From Pycnococcus provasolii (Eukaryota > Chlorophyta > Pseudoscourfieldiophyceae > Pseudoscourfieldiales), in NCBI GenBank assembly GCA_049487715.1, contig CP150565.1:558001-622000 (forward strand): a DNA stretch of 64,000 nt, written 5' to 3'. Made by a program: the position numbers and the translations under genes. Shown here piece by piece: positions 19,601 through 31,506 of the stretch. The notes below the pieces were generated by a model, which did no database searches, was not told the DNA's origin, and was given only the letters and a program-made list of their open reading frames with translations. How positions within the stretch are numbered: position 1 is the first letter of the stretch; every line of letters begins with the position of its first letter.

Positions 19601-22600
19601 TCGAGCTGGATCCGGAGACGAATGCGCGGTCGTACAAAAGATCAAGCGAGATGTCGATTGAATTCGAGGTGGATGGCCCATACCTTGCCATGATATTGCC
19701 CGCCTCCCTGGAGGAGGACAAACTCATCAAGAAACGCTACGCCGTCTTCGATCACAAGGGGAAGCTGGTGGAGCTGAAGGGCTTCGAGATGAAGCGCCGC
19801 GGCGAGCTGAAGATCGTGAAGAAGTTCCAGGAGCAGGTGTTCAAGGAAAACGTGTTTCTGAAGGGATCCACGCTTGAAGAGTGCTACGCGGAGGTTGGCG
19901 CCGTCGCAAATCATTGGCTCGACATGCTCTTCGACGAGGGCGAAAATCAGACCGACGATGAGGTGCTCGACTGGCTGAGCGAGAGTTGCACGATGAGCAA
20001 GAGTCTGCAGACGAGCGAGAGCGAAGGGCGCCGAGGCACAGCGGTTACCTGTGCGAGGCGACTGGCATCGTTTCTCGGAGACGAATCAATCAAGGAACGC
20101 GGTGGACTCAACTGCACTTACATCGTGGCGAAATACCCCATTGGCGCATCGACGTCTGATCGTGCGGTGCCCGTGCAGATTTTTGAGGCAGATGCCGGCG
20201 TTTGCCGTTCATTCCTGAAGAGCTGGCTCAAGCTTAGCCAGATTCCCCACGAGATTGAGCGCACGGACAAAAACGGAAACGTCGTCATGTATCCAGACGT
20301 GCGCGCCATGATTGACTGGGAGTATTACAAAACTCGACTCGGCAAGGCTGTGCAAAAGATTATCACCATCCCCGCAGCCATGCAGAAGGTGGGTAATCCT
20401 GTGGAACGCATCGAGCATCCAGATTGGCTCGACCGTCGCATCAGAGAGAAGACCGGGGCGAAGCAGACGAAGCTCGACGGTTTCTTCGCTTCCCATGTTC
20501 ACAACGGTGCAGATCCTGCAGACGATGAGATGGAGGAAGTGTGGGAGGATGTGGATGAGATCGACGATGAGGGAAACGTCATTACGGTCCGTCGACGGAA
20601 GATGCAGAAAAAGAAGCCAGCCGCGGCAGATGCTGCAGGAGGCGAAAATGGCGACGTGGCTGACATGGAAGACCTTGCGCAGCGCCGAGTGGTTCCCGCT
20701 CGCGCGCCCGCGCCCGCGCCGGAGCCGGAGCCAGAGCCGGAGCCCAATCGATACAAGCAATTCAAAGAATGGCTAAAGTGGAAGAAGAATCACTGGAGAA
20801 AAAAGCGAAAGGAGTGCAAGAAGGTGCGCGAGGAGTTTGAGCGCGAACGCAGGCGCGAATTGATGCGATCCATTGGCGCTGGGGCTAGTCGTCAGGCACG
20901 ACGAGCCACGGTCCGTAATGCTGGGGCTGGCGGCCTGACGCTAGGACTGGCCTCTTTCCTGACCGCCAAAGATGCAGAGTTCGTGCACAGCGCGCACTGG
21001 CAGATTCTTGCCGTCGAGCCCGGCCTTTCGCCAGCATGTTCGTTTCCATCCGAAGACCCGCGCTTCGCGAAGGGCAATCCCTACTTCTCCTGCGTCTCTG
21101 TGTGGGTGCTGAGCTCGACAGACTTGCGCTGCATACCTGTGGCAGTGCCACATCTGGCGTACCTCGAGTCGCCTCACGATCTCGTGTACTCATCAGCCGC
21201 CCAACGAGCGCTGGCGCATCTTCACTCCTCCGCTCAGGCGATGTCAGATGACCCGTCAAGCGAATCGTGGCCACCGCCGCAGCCACCACGCCGTGTGATG
21301 CGTATCCCGCCCGGCGGATGTGCTTCTGTTCCCATGTACGAGGTGCATCTACCGGCACACGCTCCGAATGGAGAAGGCAGCTACTCCGTTGCTGCTGCCA
21401 CATCAGCGGCAAAGCAGCTTCTTCGCGACGTCGATGCATTTTCGTGCATGGAAGCTCAGGGCATTGCCGACCCGGACGCAGCTGTCGCCGACAACTCAGA
21501 CTTGGTCGTCGGCCCGAGCGGTGGTCTAACTGGTCGGCGTGGTGCCTACGCGCTAGCGATGCCGCCGACAGAACGTGCGATGTTGGCGCTTGGCTGCGTG
21601 TGCAGTGCCCACGTGCCGGACGCCACGCGTACTGGCTTCAGCCTCGACGAGCTGCGCTTCGAGAGCACCACGAATCACGCGTATCTCGAGTCCAAGGCCA
21701 TCAACGGACTCAAGTGCGTTAGCCTGTACATGACAACATCTTCTGATGGAGCTCGCGCCATCTTTGTTCTCGCGCTTCCACGTGCGAAGAAGGGCTTTGC
21801 TTGTGTCGTGGGCGCAGTCAGCTCCGACTTGAACAACATCAACCATACTTCCGTCGATCGCGCGATGCGTGAGGCTGTGAGAAATGCGCGTGGCGCGGAA
21901 TCCGGCGATGACGCTGCTGCAGATGGCATTGCCGACCTGTCGTGGTCGATTGAGACAGCCAATTCGGTCGAATCGGGCGCTGGGAAGGTGAGCAAGGTGC
22001 TCTCGCGGCTAAAGGCGCAGGAGGCTGCGCTGACAGGACCAACTTTTGCTATTGTTGAGGGCGAATCGCTCATGGACGTTGCACGCGTTCGCACTTGGTT
22101 TCCGGCGCTCTGCCACGTCCCCGTGCTTCGTAGGCAAACGCCGTCGGAGATTCAGTCGCCGTGGAATACGCTCGACTGGCAGCGCCAGTTGCTCAAAGAC
22201 TGTGCGCAGCACATCGTCGGACATGCGTCGTGGTTCGAGGAACAAGTTGGCCTTGCTCGCTATGCACACGTGCCAGTCGGCAATCTCACGGACTCCGCGC
22301 CGAGCACTGCGTATGGCGCGAGCACTGCGTCAGGCGCTCACGAGCTCATGCGCTCGGTGGACATCATGATTGGTCGAAGGCTTGTAGAGAATGGTCACTG
22401 CGTCTGGTTTTCCGCCGGTGACTATGTGGTGGATGATCACATCGGCGGCGGAACGGCACAGCTCGAAGACGCCGACGAGCGTCGGCGGCACGAGGCACGG
22501 ATGGGGTCAGCAGAGGGTGCTGGCAGTGCCCGCACCATTGGCGGTGGTGCGGTCACCGCAACGGGCAGTGATCCTCTGCTGCTTGACGGCGCTTCAGATG

Positions 22601-23724
22601 ATGCCGCGTGCGGTGTGGGTGGGGATGTACTGAACACTGACGCCGCTGACTTTGGTGACGACCGCGTCTTCGTGTACCGCCCTGAAGATCAAAGCGAGCT
22701 TGGCAAGGCGCAGCGACGCAATGATGCGGGCAGCAGCATGGGAAAGCAGACAGCAGATAGACTTTTCGTGCATGGGCTCTTCGAGGTGTGCCGGCCCGGC
22801 GCATATCGCTCTGTGTGTGTCGAGGTTCGATGCCGGCACCTAGTCGTCGCCGCGATCATGCGTTGGGGCGAGCTGGACGCATGCGAAACATACGGCCGTT
22901 ACAGCGGCGGGGGCGAGGGCGCCACCTCCACAGCCCCGGTTGCCGTGCGCGAGCTAGAAATGCTCGTGCGAAACTGGATCGACGACGCTAGCAAGCACAG
23001 GATCACTGAGGCGGATGCGCTGTTGAACACGGTTGACCGGTGGGCTGCTGATCCCGACGGCAATGGAATTGGCGAGCGTCGATGCCTCCCACCGACCATT
23101 AGTCGTAAGCTGCGCTCGTATGTTCGCACTCTTGCTTCACTGCTGGTGTGCGAGCTAGGCACCCTCAATCTTCAGGTGATACACGCTGACATGGACCGCC
23201 TGACGCTCTGCACTGGGAAAAAGCCGCCCGTCGAGGCGCTGCGTCGGATGCAGTTTGCTCTCGACGCATTGAAATCGAGGAAGGATGGCCTATTCCGCTG
23301 GATCACGCTCGAGCCGCGCCGTATTTGGCACACACTTTTGCTCCGCGACAAGTTCAACTACGGCGGCGTGACGGCTGGAGACGACGAGCTGGAAACGGCG
23401 TGGAAGGCTGCCTCCAACACATCGACGGACGGATCGGCATTGGCACCGGCTCCTGTGGCACAGGATGAGGCTCGCCTTGACGGCGATGACAATGCTGACG
23501 ATGCTGACGATGCTGACGAAGACGACGACGAAGATCGGTGGATGTTGGATGCGCATGACACGCTTGGCACAACGCCAAACACAGCGGCGCGGAAACGTCG
23601 GGCAGTACGCCGAACAAACGGCGATGGTGGCGCAAGCCCTTCGCTGAAACCGCGGCGCCTGTCGATGGGCGGTGACGAGCCTGATGCACGAGCCAAGGAC
23701 GCCCGTAATGAGGATGGCAACAAA

Positions 23725-23762
<38 letters not shown>

Positions 23763-25179
23763 TGCAGATTTGCTGAATCCCATTATCGCAACTCGCACAC
23801 GCCCGGGGTATACCGCGCGCGATGTGGAGGAAATGCACGTAGACACGCAGGTTGCTGAGGCAGCGATCGAAGCTGCGGCGAGGACACCTCAAAAAGCTCT
23901 CACTCCAAGTCGTCCCACCAAACGGCTGCGTCGGAGCCGTGCTGACGCGGTGAACGCCATTGGCAATATTGACAGAGAGGCTGCACGTCGGCGCATCGAC
24001 ATGTTCGACGGCGCAGACGATGAGGAAGAAGAAGAGGAGGAGGAAGAGAAAGAGGAAGAGAAGGCGGCGGACGATGCAATGACAGCTGCTGGCGGTGCAC
24101 CAAACGGGCCACGCATCCACTTGGAGTTTAGCATGGCTAATTACTTGCCTGAGGCGCTGCAGGAGGCGTTCCATGTTCTCGTTGGCGAGTTCATCTATCG
24201 GTCTTACAAGCGTTTCGTAGACTACGTGGAGTACCGGCAGAGCCTCGCAGATCCAACGCCAGTGCCGAAAGGCCAGAGGTGGAGGAAAAGTAGCCTTAAC
24301 AGACTTAGCGTGTCGCAGTACCGTGGCCGTGGCGGGGCAGATGATGCAACTCCCGCACCTGCGGATGACTCTGCGCCACCCGCTGATGAGACGAAGGAAG
24401 ATGTTGAGCGCGCGAATGTGCGCACTGATGTCTCAGGTGCGCTTGCAAAACAGCTCGCTCATCTTGTGACGGAGGCGCTGAAGGTGGTGAAGAGCCTTCG
24501 CTTGGATTCCAGCCAGGTGGGTGGTCACGGGCACTCGAGAAGCCTTGCGTACCCGCGTCTGGCGGGTAGCCACCTGAGCGATGCAGAAATGGGACACCCA
24601 GCGCTGGCTCTTGCTAAAAGTGTGATCGAGGTGTTCAGCCTTGACGAGCGATGCACTCGGGAGGTTCAGACGCTTCGCCAGTCGCTCCTGAGATTCTGCC
24701 ACGAGCGTGACTTCACCTCGGTGAGCTACTTTCGTGACCCTTGTGCGGTGGTACTCGTCCGCGGCCTGCGCTGTGTCGGCGGATGTGGCGAGGTTAGCGA
24801 TATCGACCTCTGTCGAGACGAAATGATCAGCCAGCGCAACTGGACTTGCCGACGCTGCAATGTGGGTAAGTACGATCGCGGCGAGGCTGAGGCGCACCTG
24901 CTGAATTACGTGGATCGCGAGGAGCGTCGCTACAGTTGCCAGGACGTGCTCACCACGGATGTTGGCTTGAGGACACTTACAGGTCGCATCAGCCGGCTAA
25001 GCGATCGCACACATAAGTTGCGAATCCCAGCTCGTGAGCACGTCGATAACCTCAAGGTGCTTACACGTGTCGCCGCATTCCATCAAATGGATGACCTTCG
25101 GGATACGTGCACAGCGCTGCTGACGCGCGACGGCTGGACTGAATTGGTCGAGGAGGAACAACAAGAGGAGGAGGCGTGA
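16606..25179 (+). CDS. POLE: DNA polymerase epsilon catalytic subunit
   Basis: A 2,857-residue B-family leading-strand polymerase, about 600 residues longer than plant and animal forms. The 3'-5' exonuclease motifs are present: FDIETSKAP at 315-323, YNGDFFDWPF and SYSVSDAVSTYYLY. The polymerase motifs are YHLDVSAMYPNIILTNR (motif A, about 670), [20 protein letters not shown] (motif B, about 880) and ELDTDGIWC (motif C, about 927). The Fe-S CysX site CASCVYNTEAGANC is near 700. The C-terminal half is the inactive exo/pol repeat with extra acidic linkers, including a run of Asp near 2375 and Glu near 2475. The first C-terminal zinc site (CysA, about 2721-2755) is kept, but the second (CysB) has lost its cysteines. 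The ATG at 16606 is the first after an in-frame TGA. It acts with GINS/CMG at replication forks. Confidence 0.96.
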
Positions 25180-25452
25180 AAGACAAGAAAAAAAAATGGC
25201 AGTTGCCGCCGACCCCCGCCACCGTGTGCGGCAGCGCCGAAGCGCACGGCGAAAAAGACGGTGATCTTCGAAGAGTCAGACGACGACGACGACAGCGACT
25301 TCGAGTAAAAAGTGGGAATTGACAGATGTTGCACACGTTTTGTAAAAATTCTTTGCATTGGAAATTTGACCTTTTCACCCGCCCTAACCCTTAGATACCT
25401 TCCTCGACTTCTTCTCACACCCCCACCACCACCCACCCACCCACCCAATTTC
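25180..25452. other. Convergent 3' region of POLE and CNBD gene
   Basis: The stretch separates two convergent stops. The POLE frame continues open after its TGA for about 40 codons and ends in an acidic run (VIFEESDDDDDSDFE, stop near 25306); see findings. CCACC repeats lie near 25425-25445. Confidence 0.5.
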
Positions 25453-27396
25453 TCAAAAGCGTTTCCTCAAGGATGTTGTCGCATCGTCGCATGTGCTCGA
25501 ACGGCGGCCGGCACTTTGACGGAGCCCCCTCGTATGCACATGAAGTGCATCGACAAATTCGCGAAGGCGCGGGGCACTTGCGACACGAGCGAGAGCTTCG
25601 GTGGGAACGACCATCACGCAAGTGTGCGGATCAGTATTTGCCATAGCCGTGAGGCCGTAGCGCACGGGCGTGCGGTCGGACAGAAATCGTACGTCACCAC
25701 GCATGGTGGATGCAGCAACAGCCGCTTCCGTGCCAACGGCATCTCCGGGATGGAGAACAGCGAGCCGGAAGGAATTGCGTCTTTCAGCTCGCACCTTGTC
25801 GGCGCCGTTTCCGAGCATGCGGCTGCTGCTCGTGGGACTCCACTCATCACTTGGCAGTGCGGGGGGGTCATATATGCAGCAAAGTGACCCAGATACGACG
25901 ATGAAGAGTGCGCTCGCCGCATCTCCCTGCGCCATGACGGTCATTCCCACTTCGCAAGTCCTGAAGTAAGCAGCGTACGCAATACTTCGCAGCTCACTCA
26001 TTCGAAATGGACCAACACTCGCCTCTAAGGAGCTTGGCATAGACGTGTCGAGAAGTGGCGATCTGATGAACGTCGTGCTGCTGTCGTCGTCACCATCGCC
26101 ATGAAAATCGCCGCTTGCATCATCGCTCTTCTCCTCGAGATCGCGCATAAGGCCTGCGATGATGACGAGCTTTTTTCGCAGCAATCCGTCCGCGCCGTCG
26201 GATAGCACTCGCACGTAGTCCACCTCGCGTAGCACGGCGACCGTCGCACCCCCTGGCGAGGCGCAGGTTAGCAGAACGGGAGCATTGCGCGCTGGTGCCG
26301 CACGCTGCATGCTCGCCCCTCCAATGCTCGTGCCTGGCTTGCAGATGCAGTCGTATGCCGGCCGCGAAGCGGGCGCGCGCAGCGTGCTTGCCTCCGGCGC
26401 CACCTTTGGGGGAGACTTGGGCATGCTAGAAAGTGGGCTCGTGCGCCCTCCAGACACCGCAAAGCGCTCGCCTGCGGCGAGACGCCACCTGTTCGCGGCG
26501 GCGACGGTATTCACGGCACGCTTGAATGCCCTCCTCGCGGGGGAAATGGGCCTTGCTGCCGTTGCCGTCGTGGAAGGCACGGCGGCGGTGGTGGCGGTGG
26601 CGCTGTTGTCGTGCAGGAGCGCAACAAATTCGTCAAAGTCGACATCTCCAGAATTGTCCTTGTCCATGCAGCTGACGAGCGAGGAGCAGTCGTCTTCTGT
26701 TAGGTCACCGCACAGAATCCCGCTCGCTAAGAAAGCGTCGTGCAGCTCGCATGCATCGAGAGCGCCGCTGTTGTCGACGTCAAGCTTGCGAAACGCGGCA
26801 CGAAGCTGCGTTCGCGTGAATTGCGGTGCACTGCCGCCACCTGAAATGAGTTGCGTGATTTCGTCGTGCGTGTCATCAGCGTCCAGTCCGTCGACGCCGG
26901 CTGTCCAAGGGTCGCGCGTACGTGCCCTTATCGCACCTTCGACGACGATGGCGCAGTCTCTGGGGCCGAGACGCAGGACTGGTGCCTTGCGGATGAGTTG
27001 CGCGCCCGAGGCGTCGTTGTGTCCGAAAAGGCTGTCATCTCCGCACGAGATACCGCCTAGCACTGCTGACTGACTTTCGCCAATGTACGCCGTGGTGAGC
27101 ACGCGGCACATGTCCGCGTGAACGAACGACCCTTTTTCGGTGAGAGCAGTACACATTCTCGTGGCATGCTGCAGCGCACGCACGTCCTGAGAGCTTCTTA
27201 GACTTGGTTTTATTTTCAGCGCACGCACCGCGCGAGCTCGCTTGGCGATGGCGACGAGTGCCGTACACACTTGTGCGAGGTGGCCTTCCCTGAACGTGGC
27301 TGCTGCCACCTCGTCGCTTTTGTCCTTGGCGAGAAGTGCGTTCAAGGTTGGTGCTTCCGGCAACGACATGGCAGGTGCGGCTGTGGAGGCGGCCAT
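25453..27396 (-). CDS. EF-hand and cyclic-nucleotide-binding domain protein
   Basis: A 647-residue protein starting at the ATG at 27396. Two EF-hands lie near 200-255, with loops DVDNSGALDACE and DKDNSGDVDFDEF, both with complete calcium ligands. Residues about 465-600 resemble a cyclic-nucleotide-binding domain: a YFRTCEVGMTVMAQGDAASALFIVVSGSLCCIY beta-roll, then an LHPGDAVGTEAAV segment in the place of the phosphate-binding cassette. The canonical GE...AL...R cassette is not well kept, so real nucleotide binding is uncertain. No kinase, channel or GEF domain is visible. It could link calcium to cAMP/cGMP signals, perhaps in the flagellum; that is inference. It is divergent from TAM41 and convergent with POLE. 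Confidence 0.75.
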   Translation of the reverse strand: MAASTAAPAMSLPEAPTLNALLAKDKSDEVAAATFREGHLAQVCTALVAIAKRARAVRALKIKPSLRSSQDVRALQHATRMCTALTEKGSFVHADMCRVLTTAYIGESQSAVLGGISCGDDSLFGHNDASGAQLIRKAPVLRLGPRDCAIVVEGAIRARTRDPWTAGVDGLDADDTHDEITQLISGGGSAPQFTRTQLRAAFRKLDVDNSGALDACELHDAFLASGILCGDLTEDDCSSLVSCMDKDNSGDVDFDEFVALLHDNSATATTAAVPSTTATAARPISPARRAFKRAVNTVAAANRWRLAAGERFAVSGGRTSPLSSMPKSPPKVAPEASTLRAPASRPAYDCICKPGTSIGGASMQRAAPARNAPVLLTCASPGGATVAVLREVDYVRVLSDGADGLLRKKLVIIAGLMRDLEEKSDDASGDFHGDGDDDSSTTFIRSPLLDTSMPSSLEASVGPFRMSELRSIAYAAYFRTCEVGMTVMAQGDAASALFIVVSGSLCCIYDPPALPSDEWSPTSSSRMLGNGADKVRAERRNSFRLAVLHPGDAVGTEAAVAASTMRGDVRFLSDRTPVRYGLTAMANTDPHTCVMVVPTEALARVASAPRLREFVDALHVHTRGLRQSAGRRSSTCDDATTSLRKRF

Positions 27397-28104
27397 GTAT
27401 GTAATCTTGTAATCTTCCACATGGATGGGTTCACTACTAACCCTGAACCACAAGCAGCTGCCAACCATCCCAAGCTCAACCTTAACCCTCGAGTAAGTGT
27501 CACGCACACAGTACACACACACATACACGGAAGTACACACAGCGTCGATCACATCACGCACGAGTGTTGTTTGCGCATGGTACCCGGTAGTGGGAAACGT
27601 GTGCCGGTTCGTAGGCGAAGGGGCACAGACGACTTTGTGTTTCTTGCACAGGTATTCCGTCCTTCCCACCGGCCGCGAGCGAGCTTGCAGGGGCCAACCC
27701 ATTCGCGTTCGGGATCCCTCGTAAAATAATGTACCACTATTCTTGACCACCTTATTATTAATCCACGTGATGCAAGGCCGGCCGGGTAGGGTAGTCTTCT
27801 TGACCGCCTTAATCAACGTCTTAGAAAGCCGGCCGCGATCTTGCGTGATGCGTCTGTCTTGCGACGTGCGTCGTTCGTCGTGCAAGTGCCCGAGGGGCGA
27901 GGGGGAGGAGAGGTTGCAAAGGACAGGTTGCGGGACTCTGGTTGCGGGGTGGATCCCCAACCGGCCCCTTTTCCCAGTCCAGAGGCCTTTTAGATTTTCC
28001 CCCAAGGCAAAGCCCTCCACACCACACACATTCCAACAGGATTATTCAATAGGCTACCATACCACACCATAGGTAGTTTTCGTTTGGGATCCAGGGCGTC
28101 AGTC
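27397..28104. other. Divergent intergenic region, CNBD gene / TAM41
   Basis: About 700 bp holding both promoters. CCCTGAACC / CTTAACCCTCGAG strings near 27440-27490 are weakly telo-box-like. No gene was recognised. Confidence 0.5.
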
Positions 28105-29406
28105 ATGTCCGCCACTGATGACTCCCTTCTTTACAGGCTTGTCAGCATGTACAGCTCGCTCGCCTTACCCTCCTCCTCCTCCTCCTCCTCCTCAGAACAC
28201 TCGACCCCTGTGGGAACGTGCATGGCGTTCGCGTACGGATCCGCCGTCTTCCCACAGGGGTCTTCCCATCAGTCGTCAGCAACATCGTCATCGTCATCAA
28301 AAGTCAGCGATTCCCTTGCGTCGTCGTCACCGTCACCATCAGACGCCTTGATGACTGACTTCCTCGTCATCACGCCGAACGACGCACGCGCGTGGCATGC
28401 CGCCAACCTTAAGAGGAATCCTGGGCACTACGCAGGACTCTGTCGGCTCCTCGGCGCGCCGTTCGTCGACTTTCTCGCGTCGGAAGTCGGTACCACTTCC
28501 GTGCACTTCAACACCATGGTGCCCGTCAACCACCAATCGACGTTTGTGAAATACGGCGCCGTGCCCATGTCTGCGTTCGTCGAAGACTGCCTGACGTGGA
28601 GACACATGTATGCCGCAGGACGCTTACAAAAGCCTGTGAAACGAGTCCACCAAGACGACGCGTCGCCAAACTCCGTGTCCGCAATCAACACTGCCATCGA
28701 CTTCAACCGCGACGCCGCGCTTGCGGCGGCGCTCCTGCAGCTGCCGCGCACGTTCACCACGCACGAACTGCTGCAGACCATCGTTGGGCTGTCGTACAGC
28801 GGGGACGTGCGAATGGGCGTGCCGTTCGCGGAACGGCCGACAAAGGTGCACGACATCACGTTGGGAAGTATGCAGGAACTTCTCGACGTGTACAGCAAGC
28901 ACGAACGACCGGAAATCTATCGTCGTGCAAACCTCACGCAGAGCGGGGAAACGTGGACGCAGGATGCGTCGCCGAATGCGAATGCCGCTCTCCTTATGTG
29001 CCTGCCACAGCACGCTCTCATCGACATGTGCATCAGTGCGCGTGAGCATTCTATGATGTACCAAGCGGGGTCCAAGGGAACGGAGGTGGCAAAGGCCACC
29101 ACGGGGTGGAGCGAAGCTCTCTACGCCGCGCCGCCGCACGCATTTCCTCCTCATGCACGCGATGCCGTGTACGGCGACGACGAAGCGCCTTCTCAAGACG
29201 CGGTGGCGGAATCGTCGAAGGCGGCACGCGCACTCGCCATCACTGTCGCTCAGAGTGGCAAGGCGGGCAGCCTCGTGCAGAGTGCGCTCGTGAACATCAC
29301 GAAAAGTTCAAGCTCAAATCAAACGTTCGCTAATGCCATCGCTGCTGGGAGTAGATGGGCTCCTTACATGTGGAAAAAGGTATCTAAAGCGCTCGCAAGA
29401 CGCTAA
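28105..29406 (+). CDS. TAM41: TAM41 mitochondrial phosphatidate cytidylyltransferase
   Basis: A 433-residue TAM41/Mmp37 protein, which makes CDP-diacylglycerol from phosphatidic acid and CTP in the mitochondrial inner membrane, the first step towards cardiolipin. The family core is clear: an AFAYGSAVFPQ nucleotidyltransferase motif near residue 42-52, DFLVITPNDARAWHAANLKRNPGHYAGL, the KYGAVPMSAFVEDCLTWRHMYAAGRLQKPV block near 155-185, and a C-terminal AIAAGSRWAPYMWKKVSKALARR. Poly-Ser inserts near 25 and 60 interrupt the N-terminal part without touching the motif. The ATG at 28105 is the first in frame. It converges on the AMPK beta-gamma gene, with stops 78 bp apart. Confidence 0.93.
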   Translation: MSATDDSLLYRLVSMYSSLALPSSSSSSSSEHSTPVGTCMAFAYGSAVFPQGSSHQSSATSSSSSKVSDSLASSSPSPSDALMTDFLVITPNDARAWHAANLKRNPGHYAGLCRLLGAPFVDFLASEVGTTSVHFNTMVPVNHQSTFVKYGAVPMSAFVEDCLTWRHMYAAGRLQKPVKRVHQDDASPNSVSAINTAIDFNRDAALAAALLQLPRTFTTHELLQTIVGLSYSGDVRMGVPFAERPTKVHDITLGSMQELLDVYSKHERPEIYRRANLTQSGETWTQDASPNANAALLMCLPQHALIDMCISAREHSMMYQAGSKGTEVAKATTGWSEALYAAPPHAFPPHARDAVYGDDEAPSQDAVAESSKAARALAITVAQSGKAGSLVQSALVNITKSSSSNQTFANAIAAGSRWAPYMWKKVSKALARR

Positions 29407-29424
29407 AGGGCTGTGATTTTCTCG

Positions 29425-29480
29425 TTCAGTAATGGAGTGTACTTTACTTTGTCCATCGGTCGTCTATTCACACCATTCAC
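29425..29480 (+). repeat. Dispersed repeat, copy 1
   Basis: TTCAGTAATGGAGTGTACTT and the following 36 bp match 48200-48256 at roughly 90%. It lies between the stops of TAM41 and the AMPK beta-gamma gene. Confidence 0.75.
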
Positions 29481-29484
29481 CTCA

Positions 29485-30227
29485 TCACGCGAAGAGCAGT
29501 GCTGACAAGTCACGGTCTGTGACAAGGCCCTCGACGGCATTCGTGGCGGACACCACGACGACGCGCCGTACACCGGGCAGCGCAAGGCGGTCAACAATGC
29601 GTCGCAGCGGTTCTGCTCGCGTCACGGTGATCGTCTGTCGCGCTGCTAATGCCGCCTTGTCCATGCCGCTCGGGTCCGTTGAGCCACTCAGTGCACCAGT
29701 CGACGCCGCGCGGCTGTGCATGCTTCCGTGTGCGAGCGAGAGCGCGTGCGAGACGGTGCTGCTGTCCCACTGGCTCTGCAGCGCGCCGTACGCGCCGCCG
29801 TGCGCCAAGCTCAATATGTCCGAGCGACTGTACACATCGACGAGAGCGCCCGTCGCCTTGTCCACCACCGGCACCGCGCCCGGTCCGTCAGGCTCGCTGA
29901 GCCAAGCAAGCACGAGCGGTAGAGGCGTTTCCGGCGTGGCGACGCGCAGCTCGCTCTTCGTGCTGACGACCGGAAGCGCACCAGCCTCGGCGCTTGGCGG
30001 ATCGAGGCCGGACACCCACCTTCCGAGCTGATTGCGCACGAGCTCTAGGGGATGGCCCATGAGCGGTAGCGCCGCGGCGTGTGATCGGAACGCGCGCACC
30101 ACCGCAGACAGGATACAGGGCAGCGTGGCGTTGTGCAGAAGAAGCTCCCCCCCTGTGTCGGGGGGCAGAACGCTCGATGGCGAGGGTGCAGCGCCTGCTG
30201 CTTCGATGAGCGACGCGCCTTCCCCTG

Positions 30228-30262
<35 letters not shown>

Positions 30263-31474
30263 CTACTCCCACTCTTGCCGTCTGAGCTTCCCCCTCCAAT
30301 AATACCGCCGTCGTCGCGGCTTAGTACGGGAATGCTGTCAAATCCCGAGCGAAGCAGCGCAAGCGAGACAGTCTGCAGCGTGTCATCCGGCCGAACGGCG
30401 ATGAGTGGTGGCAGTCCTGCACCATGTGGCGCTGGCGACGACCCGTCGCTGCTCTGCGGCGCAAATCCGTGCGCCTTGAGCAGCGCGGCGCGTGCCTGCG
30501 CGGCGTTTTCGGCAACGCTTGGGCGCATCGTGCGCCACTCCGCAATGGTGAGTTGGTCCATCTCTGCATCGCTCAGCGCGCCTCCCGTCTCCTCCGCGAA
30601 CGTCTTCAGGCGGTGCATGACGAGTATAAAGTCGGAGGCGGCCATGACGCCGACGAAGCGACCAGCGCTTGCGTCCCAAAGCGGCGCACCATTCACGCCG
30701 TGGTCGTGCAGCGCGTGCAGCGCGCGCCTCACCGGCAGCGTTGTGTCGAGCACCATCACCTTCCCACTTTCGGGCAGCAGCTCGTATGCCGTGCTTCTGC
30801 ACAGGCACTCGGTGATCTTTTGCTTGGTCAGTTCCAGCGCCACCGCGGGTTGCGGAGGGGGCACGGGGAAGGAGTTTGGGCCTGGAGACCCAGGTTGCTG
30901 CTGCATCTGGAAGCCCGCGGCGGCGGCGGCTGCGGCGGCTGCGGCGGCTGCCGCCTGTGGGTCGGACTGCCAGTCCATCCCGCCCCCCTGCGCCGCGGCA
31001 GCTGCGGCTGCCGCCGCTGCGTGCTGCATGCCAGGTGGCGGCACCATGTGCTGCTGCGTGTACGCCGCCGCGGTGTTGTCCGGCCTTTTGAGGAACACCC
31101 AGTTGTTGAGGTGTCCGTTTGGGTCTGGCAGGTGCGGCCTCGCGGGGTCGTGTCGCCACTCGTTGTCTACGATGTACTTGAACTGGTGGTATCCTGGCAC
31201 AAGCGGTATGACAACGGCGAAGCATCCTTGCGCGGCGTGTTCCGGGTGCGCTTCCCACGTGAGCGGCACCGCCTCGGTCCATGCGCTGAATGACCCGCAG
31301 ACGTGCACTTGTCTTCCCCCGTACGTCCATACGAACTTCGTGGGTATGAGGTCTTCAGGCTGCGGCGCGCCCGGCGTTCCTTGCTGCTGCTGCTGTGTTT
31401 GCTGTTGCTGCTGCTGCTGTTGTTGTGCTGCTGCTGCAGCATTCGCGGCATCGACGTTGTTCGCCAGCTGTTGC

Positions 31475-31506
<32 letters not shown>

